From Planctomycetota bacterium (lineage in GTDB: Bacteria > Planctomycetota > Planctomycetia > Pirellulales > Pirellulaceae), in the NCBI GenBank assembly GCA_016872775.1, contig VGZA01000001.1:186001-250000 (forward strand): 64,000 bases of DNA, read 5' to 3'. Numbering within the stretch: position 1 is the first letter of the stretch; every line of letters starts with the position of its first letter. Positions 1 through 8,791 of this stretch are shown here, one piece after another. The notes under the pieces were generated by a model, which worked only from the letters and a program-made list of their open reading frames with translations, was not told the DNA's origin and did not search any database. A program made the position numbers and the translations under genes.

Positions 1-310
1 CCTGCCCAAGCGTATTATTAATCTTGTGCGCACCGGTGTGGTTCAGATCTTCCCGCTTCAGCCAGATTTGGGCGCCGCCGCAGTGGGCCGTCAGCCGGCG
101 CGCATGAAAAAGTGGCGACGGGCGACCGACATAATGGTGCAGCAGGCGTTGCAGTTCCGCCTGGAAGGCGGCGTCCGTTCGAGCCTGCTCGTAAGCCGTC
201 GCCAGTTCCTCCAATGCGCGCATCAGGGTCTCCGGCACATACCGGCCGCCGAAAGCGCCGAATCGGCCTCGTTCGTCCGGGACCGTCGAGATCAACTTGG
301 AAGCAGCCAT
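1..310 (-). CDS. trpB: Tryptophan synthase beta chain (5' part, cut by window edge)
   Basis: The beta subunit of tryptophan synthase condenses indole with serine in a PLP-dependent reaction in the cytoplasm. Only the first 103 residues lie in the window; the rest continues off the left edge. The ATG at 308-310 opens a protein that passes through [16 protein letters not shown], then VGRPSPL, and ends in [20 protein letters not shown]. This last stretch contains the PLP-binding lysine (about K96) in HTGAHKINN, which is diagnostic. It diverges from fpg on the other strand. The identification is firm. Whether trpA follows cannot be seen. Confidence 0.95.
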   Translation of the reverse strand, partial: MAASKLISTVPDERGRFGAFGGRYVPETLMRALEELATAYEQARTDAAFQAELQRLLHHYVGRPSPLFHARRLTAHCGGAQIWLKREDLNHTGAHKINNTLGQ

Positions 311-531
311 ACGGGTCCGAAGCGCGGGGGCCTCATCCAAAGGAATGTTGTCGCCTGATCGCAGGGCAAACCCCGATTCTGGATTGCCGAGTCGTTTGGG
401 TCAAGGACGGGCAGGGTGGCAGGAGCAGTGACGCAGGAACCGCGACACAAGGAGGGAACTGCGGCACGCACTGGACGGCCGGCTGGCGGTGCTGTCCAAT
501 CGGGCGATCATCCCTGCGGGAGTCAGCACGC

Positions 532-1392
532 GTGCCAGAATTACCCGAAGTTGAAACGATGCGACGCGGAATCCTCGGCGCTGTCGGCGGGACGATCGTT
601 TCGCTGGAAAGTTGCCGTTGCCGCCGCCGGCCGATCACGATCCAGCCCGAACTTTCGGTGATCCGCCGCCGCATCCAAGGGGCACTCGTTACCGACGTGC
701 GACGGGTCGGCAAGCGGGTCGTCCTCTGTACTTCTGCGGGCTTTGTCGTGGTCGAACCGCGGATGAGCGGCCTGGTGACGATCGCCGAACCACCGACGCG
801 CGAGCACCTGCGTTTGCGAATCACGTTGCAAAACTGCGCATTGCGCGAGATTCTTTTTTGGGATCGCCGAGGACTGGGCGTCGTGCGCCTGATGTCGGCG
901 GCGCAATTGGACGAGCTATCCCGGACCCGCCTGGGCCCCGATGCGCTTGAAATCTCCCCTGACGAACTCCGACACCGCCTGGCCGGGTCGCGCCGTCCCA
1001 TCAAGGTCGCGCTGCTCGACCAGGCCCGCCTTGCCGGCGTCGGAAACCTGTACGCGTCCGAGATCCTACACCGGGCCCGAATCGATCCGCGGCAAGAATG
1101 CCAGCGATTGACGGCACCACAATGGCTGCTCCTGCACGGCGCCATGCGGAAAGTGCTGCAGGAAGCAATTCGCCATGAAGGCTCGACACTCGCCGACGGC
1201 ACCTACCGGAATACGCTCAGCCAACTCGGCTCGTACCAGGCACAACATGCGGTCTACGACCGGGCCGGTGAAACGTGCAATCGCTGCCGCCGCGGCACGA
1301 TCGTGCGCATCGTGCAAGCACAACGATCCACGTTCTACTGCCCCACTTGCCAGCCCGCTGCGATAGGGAAAGGTAACGCAAACCGACGCTAG
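532..1392 (+). CDS. mutM: Formamidopyrimidine-DNA glycosylase (Fpg/MutM)
   Basis: This bifunctional glycosylase/AP lyase removes oxidised purines such as 8-oxoguanine in base excision repair. The frame is open far upstream, but the family N-terminus (initiator then PELPEVETMRRGI) fixes the start at the GTG at 532. That leaves the catalytic proline at residue 2 and glutamate at 3. A lysine in VGKRV (about K61) matches the conserved beta-hairpin lysine. The C-terminal zinc finger has C249, C252, C270 and C273, with the arginine of QRSTFYC between the pairs. The length of 286 residues is slightly above the usual 270. It stands alone, divergent from trpB. Confidence 0.95.
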   Translation: MPELPEVETMRRGILGAVGGTIVSLESCRCRRRPITIQPELSVIRRRIQGALVTDVRRVGKRVVLCTSAGFVVVEPRMSGLVTIAEPPTREHLRLRITLQNCALREILFWDRRGLGVVRLMSAAQLDELSRTRLGPDALEISPDELRHRLAGSRRPIKVALLDQARLAGVGNLYASEILHRARIDPRQECQRLTAPQWLLLHGAMRKVLQEAIRHEGSTLADGTYRNTLSQLGSYQAQHAVYDRAGETCNRCRRGTIVRIVQAQRSTFYCPTCQPAAIGKGNANRR

Positions 1393-1669
1393 CAGTAAAT
1401 CCCGCCGCCAGACCGAACTGCAAAACGTCGCCAATTCCCAAAAATTCGGGCATTCTTCGTAGTCTTACTCGTACTCAGCGAAGCGGCACTCGTACTCGAA
1501 AGGGAATCAAGACCGAGTCCGTTCTCGGTAAGGAGAAACTCGACGGCGACCGCCTGGCGATTAATAACAGCGTCGTCTCGATTGAACCAGCGGAACGACT
1601 GCGTGACCCGGAACGCAATCGAGTACGAGTATGAGTACGATTTGGATTGCGATTGCTGAGGCGGTTTCT
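1393..1669. other. Intergenic gap with TACTCG-type repeats
   Basis: No convincing gene lies between fpg and the convergent CBS gene. The stretch holds short repeats of the ACTCGTACTC type near 1465-1499 and their complement near 1619-1640. See the separate inverted-repeat entry. Confidence 0.6.
1488..1630. repeat. 12-nt inverted repeat ACTCGTACTCGA, arms 119 nt apart
   Basis: ACTCGTACTCGA at 1488-1499 is the exact reverse complement of TCGAGTACGAGT at 1619-1630. Partial extra copies flank both arms (TTACTCGTACTC at 1465-1476 and GAGTATGAGTACGA at 1627-1640). The enclosed sequence codes for nothing recognisable. It could be the remnant of a small repeat-flanked element; this is inference. Confidence 0.6.
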
Positions 1670-2095
1670 TCAGCTGTGAATGTAGTGCTTAAGGTACTCG
1701 TTTTCCATGCACAGCCTGTCGTGGTGCGCCTTGACGATATCGCCAATCGAGACGATGCCGACGAGGTTACCGTTTTCCAGTATCGGCAAGTGGCGGATCC
1801 GATTCTGGGTCATCCTCCCCATGATCAGTTCGATTTCGTCGTCGGGGGTCGCGACAATGACTTTGGTGGTCATGCGCGTTTCGACCAGCGTTGCGTCGAG
1901 TGCTCCCGCATCCGCTGCCATGGCCCGCATCAGGTCGCGTTCGGAGATCATCCCGACCATGCGATCGCGATCGCAGACAACCAGCGACCCGCAGTTGTAC
2001 TCGACCAATCGGCGGCAAGCGTCGGCGAGCGTCGCCTGGGGGGAGATCGTATGGACGAGCGAGCCCTTATCGCGCAGGATGTGTCGCAGGATCAT
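1670..2095 (-). CDS. CBS-domain pair protein
   Basis: A stand-alone tandem CBS protein of 141 residues. CBS pairs (Bateman modules) bind adenosyl ligands such as AMP, ATP or SAM and act as regulatory sensors. Two CBS units are visible: one around CGSLVVCDRDRMVGMISERDLMRAM and a second around NRIRHLPILENGNLVGIVSIGDIVKA, each with the typical GxxxxxD ending. The open frame extends upstream to 2413, but that part is low-complexity and arginine-rich. The ATG at 2093-2095 begins MILRHIL, which fits the family start. No partner enzyme is adjacent, so the role is unknown. Confidence 0.85.
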   Translation of the reverse strand: MILRHILRDKGSLVHTISPQATLADACRRLVEYNCGSLVVCDRDRMVGMISERDLMRAMAADAGALDATLVETRMTTKVIVATPDDEIELIMGRMTQNRIRHLPILENGNLVGIVSIGDIVKAHHDRLCMENEYLKHYIHS

Positions 2096-2262
2096 AGGGG
2101 GAGCCTCGATTCGAAGTGCCCGTGATTTTTCGAGCCGGCAAGGACACTCGATGGCCGACTTGCCGGGTCGCGACCGCTGGAGCGCCAGGATAGAACTTGC
2201 CCCTGCGATTGGCAACCAAAATCTCGAATCTTCGCCCGGTTTTCTCCAGAATCGAACGCCGG

Positions 2263-3594
2263 TCAGGGCTCCGCTCGCGGTCGCAGCTCGACGGCTTGGA
2301 CCTGGCGGAACGACACATCGGTCGTCTCGTCGTGGGCCTGCAGCATGATGGAACCTGGTTCGCTGCGATAGCCCTTGCGGGGATTGGGATCCGGGGGACG
2401 GCGATCGGTCCAATCGGTAACCTGAAAACCACTGACCCAGACGGCGATGTGAGGGCCGTTGGCAACAATTGTCTTGTGGAACCAGACGCCGTCGTCCGGC
2501 ACAACGATCCGGGCATCCACTCGCCGGAAGATGCCTCCGGTACCGCAGTCGATCGGCAACTGCCGATTCCCTTCGCGAAAACCATTATGGACCTGGCTTT
2601 CATAGCCATTCAGCGTTTCGTGGGGAATACAACGGAAGAACAGACCCGAGTTCAACAGCGGCGCGTTGGTTTTGCATTCGATCCGCAGAACAAAGTCGCC
2701 GTAGACCGATTGGGTTTCGAGTTGCCCTTTGCCGCCTCTTGCGCGGATCGATTGGTCTTCGTCCACGCGAAATATTTCGGTGGCAGGCGAGGCAGGCGTC
2801 GCAGCCCAGCCGTTCAGATCGACGCCGTTGAACAACGGTTCCAGTCCCAGTGGTTTCAGTCGAATATTGCGGAACTCGACCTTCCCTTTGTTCAATTGCA
2901 GCCCGATGCGTCCACGCAGCAGCGGGCGTGGGTCCACATATTCGAGCACCATCTGCTGATCGATGCGGACCGTTGCCTGGCCCCCCCGCAATTCGACGTC
3001 GATCGTATGCCATTCACCGGGCGCGAATTGGCCATCCGCTTTCTGACGCTTTACAAAGCTGCCGGTGGGAAATGGGCTGACGTCCGGTTGAGCAATATTC
3101 AATTCGTAGCAGTCTTTTTCGGGATCGGTCGGCACCAGCGGCGTGTGCAGAAAGACGCCACTGTTGGTCCCCGATTCGAATTTGAAATCCAACCGCAGGC
3201 GATAATCGGCGAATTCCGAGGTCGTACAGAGGAGCCCCGGTTCGCCTTCGTTTACGGAAATCACGCCATCCTGAACCGACCAGTTTGCGACCGATCCGGG
3301 TTCCCAGCCAAACAGTGTCTGACCGTCGAACAGGGCGATCCAGCCATCGTTAAGTTCCTCGTCGGCAGGCGTTACGACTCGCAATGGAACCGTCGCCCGT
3401 TCGACGTCTCCCCGTGCAACTCCGGAAACAGGGGCCACGGGAGCGTCGGCCACGGGGGCGTCGGCGTTGCCAGCGGGGCTGGGTGCCTGCTTCGGTCCAC
3501 AACCGACCAACAACGATGCGCACAGGATGAAAACGCCCGGCCAGGGCGCTCGGCAATTACTTTGTCCACAAACGGTCTCAAATAAATGTCGCAT
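2263..3594 (-). CDS. Lipoprotein with two DUF1080 (3-keto-disaccharide hydrolase-type) domains
   Basis: A 443-residue exported lipoprotein. The ATG at 3592-3594 gives a short signal sequence with a lipobox (LLVGC), then a proline/alanine linker. Two concanavalin-like DUF1080 domains follow. The first begins near DGWIALFDGQTLFGWE and contains SGTNSGVFLHTP. The second begins at LEPLFNGVDLNGWAA and contains APLLNSGLFFRCIP and GSIMLQAHD. DUF1080 is very abundant in planctomycetes and is linked to glycan binding or 3-keto-glycoside hydrolysis. The domain duplication and the outer surface location suggest polysaccharide handling. The exact substrate cannot be read from the sequence. Confidence 0.85.
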   Translation of the reverse strand: MRHLFETVCGQSNCRAPWPGVFILCASLLVGCGPKQAPSPAGNADAPVADAPVAPVSGVARGDVERATVPLRVVTPADEELNDGWIALFDGQTLFGWEPGSVANWSVQDGVISVNEGEPGLLCTTSEFADYRLRLDFKFESGTNSGVFLHTPLVPTDPEKDCYELNIAQPDVSPFPTGSFVKRQKADGQFAPGEWHTIDVELRGGQATVRIDQQMVLEYVDPRPLLRGRIGLQLNKGKVEFRNIRLKPLGLEPLFNGVDLNGWAATPASPATEIFRVDEDQSIRARGGKGQLETQSVYGDFVLRIECKTNAPLLNSGLFFRCIPHETLNGYESQVHNGFREGNRQLPIDCGTGGIFRRVDARIVVPDDGVWFHKTIVANGPHIAVWVSGFQVTDWTDRRPPDPNPRKGYRSEPGSIMLQAHDETTDVSFRQVQAVELRPRAEP

Positions 3595-3930
3595 GGCGGT
3601 ACCTGGATAAGGCGGGTGGCAATCCATCGGCGGCAACATGCTCGACGCGGGCGATCGCAACGGGGTATCGTCGGCTCGCTTTAATGCGTCATTCCTAACG
3701 AACGAACCACCATTGATTCTGGCGGTCCCAATCGAGAGTTTGAAGCACGAGACCTACCACGACTTCTCAAAATTCTGGCTGCAATCATATAACCACAGCA
3801 ATCCGATGAGCAATGCTCCAATTGCTGGTTTTCTTCGAAAGTTCCGGATAGACCGAAACGGAATTACAGCACTGAGCTTTGCGTTCGCCGACCGCCGCGC
3901 CTGAGCGTGCGCGCTCCAGGGATCCGGAGC

Positions 3931-3948
3931 TCTCGCAGAGACGCAAAG
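3931..3948 (+). repeat. Dispersed 18-nt repeat TCTCGCAGAGACGCAAAG (copy 1)
   Basis: TCTCGCAGAGACGCAAAG occurs here and again, identical, at 49799-49816. Both copies are intergenic and both are followed shortly by AAGGAG. An exact 18-mer shared between two unrelated gaps is not expected by chance in 64 kb. Confidence 0.7.
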
Positions 3949-4080
3949 GAGTGCTTCTTGCGCAGAGCGCCCCGACGCGTCGAGGGCTTCCAGCCCCCGC
4001 TGAATCGCGGAACAGCGGAAGCGGAGAGTCGGACTCCGAAAACGGATGCATCACCTCGCACCTCAACGCTGAGCCAAGAT

Positions 4081-4107
4081 GTTGCTGGGGCTGGAAGCCC
4101 CAGCAAC
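4081..4107. repeat. Perfect hairpin, 12-bp stem and GGA loop
   Basis: GTTGCTGGGGCT (4081-4092), loop GGA, then AGCCCCAGCAAC (4096-4107). The stem is perfect. There is no T-run after it, so a classical terminator role is doubtful. Related GGGGCTGGAAGCCCC-like cores appear elsewhere in gaps of this window (near 3985 and 39280). Confidence 0.75.
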
Positions 4108-4202
4108 GCCGCCAGACGGCTCGCGTTGTCGGATTATGGCGATTGGCCTATAATCGGCCCGCGGATGTCGGGCAGTTCTTCAGGGATTGGGAGGTGACTT
4201 TC

Positions 4203-4679
4203 TTGCGGATCGGTTTGGGGCATGATACCCATCGTCTGGGCGAAGGTGGTCCGTTATTGCTGGGAGGCATTTCGATACCGCACGACCGGCATCTGATCGG
4301 GCATAGCGACGCGGACGTCCTGTTGCACGCGATCACCGACGCGATTTTAGGTGCCGGAGGGCTGGGTGACATCGGGGAACTGTTTCCCGATCACCTGGCG
4401 GAAAATCGTGGACGCGATTCGGCGGAAATGCTGCAGATCGCCTGGAAAACGGTTCAATCCCAATCCCGATGGCGCGTGGTGAATCTCGACTGCGTGATTT
4501 TCGCCCAGCGACCGAAGCTGTCGGGTTACAAGTCGCGGATCCGCGAACGGATCGCGGAGCTGCTTGGAATCGAAGCGGGGCAGGTGGGGATCAAGGCAAA
4601 AACCGGGGAACTGGTCGGACCGGTGGGACGCGAAGAGGCGATCAGCGCGGAATGCGTGATCCTGTTGGAAACTGATTGA
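4203..4679 (+). CDS. ispF: 2-C-methyl-D-erythritol 2,4-cyclodiphosphate synthase
   Basis: IspF cyclises CDP-methylerythritol 2-phosphate to MEcPP in the MEP isoprenoid pathway. The 158-residue product begins LRIGLGHDTHRL, with the zinc-binding Asp and His of DTH, followed by LIGHSDADVLLHAITDA and LGDIGELFPD. It ends near VGIKAKTGELVGPVGREEAISA. The length equals that of the E. coli enzyme. The start is a TTG at 4203, chosen because it gives the family N-terminus and sits 6 nt after a near-perfect Shine-Dalgarno, GGGAGGTGA (4188-4196). The frame stays open upstream to 3879 but that part is unlike the family. cysS follows 54 nt later. Confidence 0.95.
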   Translation: MRIGLGHDTHRLGEGGPLLLGGISIPHDRHLIGHSDADVLLHAITDAILGAGGLGDIGELFPDHLAENRGRDSAEMLQIAWKTVQSQSRWRVVNLDCVIFAQRPKLSGYKSRIRERIAELLGIEAGQVGIKAKTGELVGPVGREEAISAECVILLETD

Positions 4680-4692
4680 ACAATCGCATTCG

Positions 4693-4712
4693 GTGCGCAC
4701 AAGTGCGCACAA
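4693..4712 (+). repeat. Direct repeat of the palindrome GTGCGCAC in the ispF-cysS gap
   Basis: GTGCGCACAA is present twice head to tail (4693-4702, 4703-4712). GTGCGCAC is its own reverse complement, so the two copies can also pair with each other as a hairpin. It lies about 20 nt before the cysS start and could be an operator or a leader hairpin. This is inference only. Confidence 0.5.
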
Positions 4713-4733
4713 GAGATCGGAAGGGAGTAGGGC

Positions 4734-6341
4734 ATGTCGACAACAATGGTATCCAGTCCCGAGTCGCGAACGGACCACAGCGGGCTGCCACCCATTCAGG
4801 TGTACAATACCCTGAGCCGTCAAAAAGAACTTTTTCAGACGATCCGACCGGGCAAGGTCGGGATCTATCTCTGCGGCCCCACGGTCTACAAGCCGGCGCA
4901 TATCGGCCATATGGTCGGCCCGGTGATCTTCGACGCGATCAAACGGTACCTGGTCTATTGCGGCTACGAGGTCACCTGGGTGGTCAACATCACCGACGTC
5001 GACGACAAATTGATCCAGCAGTCGCGGGAACGCGGGATCCCGATGTTCCAGGTCGCGACCGAAATGACGATGGACTACATGGCGAACCTGCGATCGCTCG
5101 GCGTCGACCAGATCGACCTGATGCCCCGGGCCACGGAGAACATCGAAGAGATCATCCGCTTCATTGCGACGCTGATCGAGCGTGGGTTTGCTTATGCTTC
5201 CGAGGGCGATGTGTTCTTTGACGTGGCGCGGGACCCGGGCTACGGCAAACTCTCGAATCGCACTGCGGAAAGCCAGCAGGGGGAAGGGGGCGGGGCCGCG
5301 TCCCGCAAGCGATCCCCGGGGGATTTCGCGCTTTGGAAGGGAGCGAAGCCGGGGGAGCCGTCCTGGCCGAGCCCTTGGGGCGAAGGGCGCCCGGGCTGGC
5401 ATATTGAATGCTCGGCGATGAGTCGCCGCATTCTGGGCGAAACGTTCGACATTCATGGCGGCGGACTCGACCTGATGTTCCCGCACCACGAAAACGAGAT
5501 CGCTCAAAGCGAGTGCTGTCACGGCCAGCCGATGGTCCGTTACTGGCTGCACAATGGGCTGATCAAGGCCGGCATCGAATCGGGGAAAGTTGGCGGCCGA
5601 TCGGCGCGTGAAGAGGAACAGGCGGCGATCGACGACAAGATCGGCCGTTCCAAGGGGGCGGGCGGACTGGCCGACCTGATTGAACGGCAGGGCGGCGAAC
5701 GCATTCGGTTCTTCCTGTTGCGGACGCATTACCGGAGTTCGTTCGTTTTCACGGAGGAAGCGGTCGCCGAGGCGGGAACAGGGCTGGAGACGTTCACAAG
5801 GCTGATCGAACGGTTCCAGCGGATCACGGGCGACGATTTCTATGACCCGGCAAAACTGCCGCTGATCCGACAGCGCGGCCAAGGAGAGATTGCCGACCTG
5901 TCCCACGAGTTGCTGCGTGAGGTCGCCGCGCGTCGCACCGCGTTCCTGGCCGCGATGGACGACGATTTCAATTCAGGTGCGGCGATCAGCGAACTATTTG
6001 AGTTGGTGAGGGGGCTCAACAAGTACGCCGACCAGTACGAACTGGAACAGCCGGACAAGGCGGTCGCCGAACGGGTGAGCGCATTCCGGCGCGGCGCGCA
6101 AACGCTCCGGGAATTGACCGCCGTGCTGGGCCTGTTCCGGAGCGCTCCAAAGTCCGCGGCGACGGGAGCCGGCAGCTCGGAGCTCACCGGTAACCTGATC
6201 GAACTGCTGATCCAGTTGCGTGCCGAGGCCCGCGCAAAAAAGGAGTTCGCCACGTCCGACCAGATCCGACAGAAGATGGCGGCGCTCGGCGTGCTGCTCG
6301 AGGATCGCAAGGGCCAGACCGAATGGCGGATCGGCTCGTGA
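4734..6341 (+). CDS. cysS: Cysteinyl-tRNA synthetase with variant KMSKS region
   Basis: This class I synthetase charges tRNA-Cys. The 535-residue product has [15 protein letters not shown] (zinc-ligand Cys plus the HIGH signature), then [30 protein letters not shown] with the remaining zinc ligands, and THYRSS. Two features are unusual. An extra segment sits near residues 280-300. The KMSKS loop reads [10 protein letters not shown], with only the first lysine, the serine and the following K conserved in kind. The ATG at 4734 is preceded by GGGAG. ispF lies just upstream and ruvC overlaps the 3' end. The protein still looks active. Confidence 0.95.
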   Translation: MSTTMVSSPESRTDHSGLPPIQVYNTLSRQKELFQTIRPGKVGIYLCGPTVYKPAHIGHMVGPVIFDAIKRYLVYCGYEVTWVVNITDVDDKLIQQSRERGIPMFQVATEMTMDYMANLRSLGVDQIDLMPRATENIEEIIRFIATLIERGFAYASEGDVFFDVARDPGYGKLSNRTAESQQGEGGGAASRKRSPGDFALWKGAKPGEPSWPSPWGEGRPGWHIECSAMSRRILGETFDIHGGGLDLMFPHHENEIAQSECCHGQPMVRYWLHNGLIKAGIESGKVGGRSAREEEQAAIDDKIGRSKGAGGLADLIERQGGERIRFFLLRTHYRSSFVFTEEAVAEAGTGLETFTRLIERFQRITGDDFYDPAKLPLIRQRGQGEIADLSHELLREVAARRTAFLAAMDDDFNSGAAISELFELVRGLNKYADQYELEQPDKAVAERVSAFRRGAQTLRELTAVLGLFRSAPKSAATGAGSSELTGNLIELLIQLRAEARAKKEFATSDQIRQKMAALGVLLEDRKGQTEWRIGS

Positions 6342-6901
6342 AACAGGCTTCTTTGAACCATGCGTCCGCGAATTCAAAGCCGGCGGATACGAACAAAATG
6401 CCGGGCGGAGCGACGCGTATTCTCGGCATTGATCCCGGCTTGAACATCACCGGCTATGGCGTGCTGGAGGTTGTCGGCGGCGTGCCGCGCGTGGTGGAAG
6501 CCGGCGTGATTCGTGGGCGCGAACGCGGCTCGCTGGAGCTGCGATTGGGCGAAATTCATGCCGGCGTTGGCGAAGTTCTGGCCGCGTTTTCGCCCAGCGG
6601 AATGGCGATCGAACAACTCTATTCGCATTACGAGCGTCCGCGGACGGCGATCCTGATGGGACATGCGCGAGGCGTGATCTGCCTGGCCGCGGTACTGGCC
6701 GAGGTACCCGTCTACCATTACGCCGCGACGCAGGTGAAACGACTGTTGACCGGTAGCGGCCGCGCACCGAAACTGCAGGTGCAGCAGGCGGTGCAACGGG
6801 AATTACGGTTGCAAGCGGTCCCCGATCCACCCGACGTCGCCGACGCGATGGCGGTCGCGCTCTGCCATTATTACCTGGCGGTCGCGCAGCGGGCCTTGTA
6901 G
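6323..6901 (+). CDS. ruvC: Holliday junction resolvase RuvC
   Basis: RuvC is the nuclease that cuts Holliday junctions bound by RuvAB. All four acidic catalytic residues are visible: D37 in LGIDPGL, E97 in MAIEQLY, and D171 and D174 in [10 protein letters not shown]. The ATG at 6323 overlaps cysS by 19 nt. An ATG at 6398 would give an N-terminus ([15 protein letters not shown]) closer to the family and is equally possible. The Shine-Dalgarno evidence is weak for both. It heads the cluster ruvC-ruvA-two zinc-ribbon genes-ruvB. Confidence 0.93.
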   Translation: MADRLVKQASLNHASANSKPADTNKMPGGATRILGIDPGLNITGYGVLEVVGGVPRVVEAGVIRGRERGSLELRLGEIHAGVGEVLAAFSPSGMAIEQLYSHYERPRTAILMGHARGVICLAAVLAEVPVYHYAATQVKRLLTGSGRAPKLQVQQAVQRELRLQAVPDPPDVADAMAVALCHYYLAVAQRAL

Positions 6902-6980
6902 TCCGCTGCGCAGCGCCTCTCATTGCCTGGCAGCCGCCTGGAAACCGACGAAAACTCGGCAAGCACCTGGAGCTCGGACA

Positions 6981-7634
6981 TTGATCACGAAAATCAACGG
7001 AAAACTGGTGGCACTCGCCGACGATGCAGCGACTCTGGCCATCGATGCGCTGGAGTACGAAGTGCTGGTTCCGGTCGCCTCCCAACGCGAACTGCAGGTA
7101 CGGGTCGGGCAGCCGGTCTCCCTGCACACGATTCACTATCTCGACGGGAACCCGAACCAGGGCCGTGTCGTGCCGCGGCTCGTCGGTTTCTTGAGTGTTG
7201 TCGAGCGGGAGTTTTTCGAACTGTTCTGCTCGGTCGATGGTGTCGGGGCCAAGAAGGCGCTGCGGGCCATGGTCCGTCCGGTCAAAGATATTGCGGAGAT
7301 GATCGAATCCCAGGATGCAAAAGGCCTGTCGACGCTGCCGGGTATCGGACCGGCGACGGCGGATCGGATTATCGCCAAACTTCGGCGGAAGATGTCGAAA
7401 TTCGCGCTGATGGTTTCTCGGCATTCCGTCGCCGCCGGCGACGGAATGCCGGGGAAGGACCTTGTCCGCGAGACGTTTGATGTCCTGTGTGCGCTCGGCC
7501 ATAGCGAGGCGGCCGCGCGACAACTGATTGACTCGGTGATCGACACCAAGAAAAAATTCGCCGATGTCGAAGAACTAATCCAGGCCATATTCCAGCAGAC
7601 ACATTCCGGCGGCGGCCGGACAGGGAAGCCATGA
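6981..7634 (+). CDS. ruvA: Holliday junction DNA helicase subunit RuvA
   Basis: RuvA binds four-way junctions and loads the RuvB motor. The 217-residue product starts at a TTG at 6981 ([12 protein letters not shown]), matching the family N-terminal OB fold. Two helix-hairpin-helix units follow: [17 protein letters not shown] and [21 protein letters not shown]-terminal RuvB-binding region ([13 protein letters not shown]) comes after a flexible linker. ruvC lies 79 nt upstream. The stop overlaps the next start as ATGA, implying translational coupling with the first zinc-ribbon gene. Confidence 0.95.
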   Translation: MITKINGKLVALADDAATLAIDALEYEVLVPVASQRELQVRVGQPVSLHTIHYLDGNPNQGRVVPRLVGFLSVVEREFFELFCSVDGVGAKKALRAMVRPVKDIAEMIESQDAKGLSTLPGIGPATADRIIAKLRRKMSKFALMVSRHSVAAGDGMPGKDLVRETFDVLCALGHSEAAARQLIDSVIDTKKKFADVEELIQAIFQQTHSGGGRTGKP

Positions 7635-8752
7635 ACGGATTGAGCGGAACCGACATCCGCGGCACGGAAGCGATCGATTATCAGGCCCACGTTCCGGCGG
7701 GCAGCCTCTGTGCGGCCTGCGGTTCCCCCGTCGATTCGTATGCGCGTTTTTGCCCGGCGTGCGGGATCACACGCGCCGAGGCAGTTCCCGCCGCGGTCGC
7801 CGAACGGAAGGCGACCGGCGCGGACGGCCGCAAAGTACTGCGCTGCCAGACCTGCTCCAGCGAACTGGCCGCGGACATCGACCAGCGTAGCTTCACCTGT
7901 CCGTTCTGCGACTCGACCTATGTCGTCGAATTCCGCGCGGACGAATCGCCGAGGCAGCGACCGGAATTCGTCATCGGATTCGCGATGACCCCGGATCAGG
8001 CGTCGGAGAAATTCCGGGACTGGATCCGCGACAACGGCTGGTTTCGACCCGGTGACCTGCGGCTGACGATGATCGTGGAGAAAATGCGCGGTGTTTACCT
8101 GCCGTTCTGGACGTTTTCGATGCTGGCCACCAGCCGTTGGTCGGCGAACATCGGCGAATACTGGTACCGCACCGAGACCTACACCGAACGGGACGCAAAA
8201 GGCAATCTGGTGACGAAGACGCGGCAAGTGCGCGAGACCGAATGGTGGCCGTTGTCGGGAGGCCATCATCGCTATTACAGCGGCTATCTGGTTTCGGGCA
8301 GCCGCGGCTTGAAGCAGCAGGACGCCGATCGGATTCTGCCGTTCCAGATGCCGGCGATGCAACGCTACGAACCGTATTTCCTGTCAGGGTGGCTCTCCGA
8401 GGAATATTCGGTGCAGCGCGACGAGGCGTTTGACCGGTGCCGGCAGGTGATCCAGCGGTGGGTCCACGGCAACATTGCCGCGTTCCTGCCTGGCGATACC
8501 TACGCCGAGCCGATCGCTATCGAGACCGAGTTCAGCCAGATCAATTCCGATCTCTGCCTGCTGCCGGTCTACTGCCTGACGTACCGGTACCGCAACAAAG
8601 TCTACGCCTTCCGCATGAACGGCCAGACGGGAAAGTTTACGGGAGAAAAGCCGATCGCCTGGGGACGCGTGGCGTTGTGCGTGGCCGTGGTTGCGGGACT
8701 GGTCGTGCTCATCGCTGGCGTGGTCGCGGCGGCCGCGGCCATGTCCCGATGA
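7631..8752 (+). CDS. Double zinc-ribbon protein with C-terminal membrane anchor (paralogue 1)
   Basis: A 373-residue protein of unknown function. Two zinc-binding units open it: C27/C30/C41/C44 and a TFIIB-like ribbon C72/C75/C90/C93. A long middle domain carries [20 protein letters not shown] and an aromatic-rich segment near [12 protein letters not shown]. The motif [13 protein letters not shown] precedes one hydrophobic helix at the extreme C-terminus. The next gene has the same architecture and shares FxPGDL, VYxPxW and NGQTGKxTG, so the two are tandem duplicates. The start overlaps the ruvA stop (ATGA), placing it inside the ruv cluster. The topology suggests a large cytoplasmic domain tethered by its tail. 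Confidence 0.85.
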   Translation: MNGLSGTDIRGTEAIDYQAHVPAGSLCAACGSPVDSYARFCPACGITRAEAVPAAVAERKATGADGRKVLRCQTCSSELAADIDQRSFTCPFCDSTYVVEFRADESPRQRPEFVIGFAMTPDQASEKFRDWIRDNGWFRPGDLRLTMIVEKMRGVYLPFWTFSMLATSRWSANIGEYWYRTETYTERDAKGNLVTKTRQVRETEWWPLSGGHHRYYSGYLVSGSRGLKQQDADRILPFQMPAMQRYEPYFLSGWLSEEYSVQRDEAFDRCRQVIQRWVHGNIAAFLPGDTYAEPIAIETEFSQINSDLCLLPVYCLTYRYRNKVYAFRMNGQTGKFTGEKPIAWGRVALCVAVVAGLVVLIAGVVAAAAAMSR

Positions 8753-8791
8753 AGCGAGCCTGGCCGTCAAGACTTCGGGAGATGTCAACGT

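Larger units (their letters stand above)
3595..4202. other. Long intergenic gap with hairpin and short repeats, no gene seen
   Basis: About 600 bases without a credible coding frame. The left half (3595-3900) is AT-richer than its neighbours. The right half holds an 18-nt motif shared with position 49799 and a perfect 12-bp hairpin at 4081-4107. It lies between the DUF1080 gene on the minus strand and ispF on the plus strand, so it should contain both promoters, but I see no confident -35/-10 pair. Confidence 0.55.

Noticed and set aside
112-531. Upstream in-frame extension of fpg giving a 426-residue protein
   Set aside because: Fpg needs proline as residue 2 after methionine removal; only the GTG at 532 satisfies this.
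4347-5906. A 519-codon minus-strand frame opposite cysS
   Set aside because: Shadow of cysS; no family features and no ribosome site.
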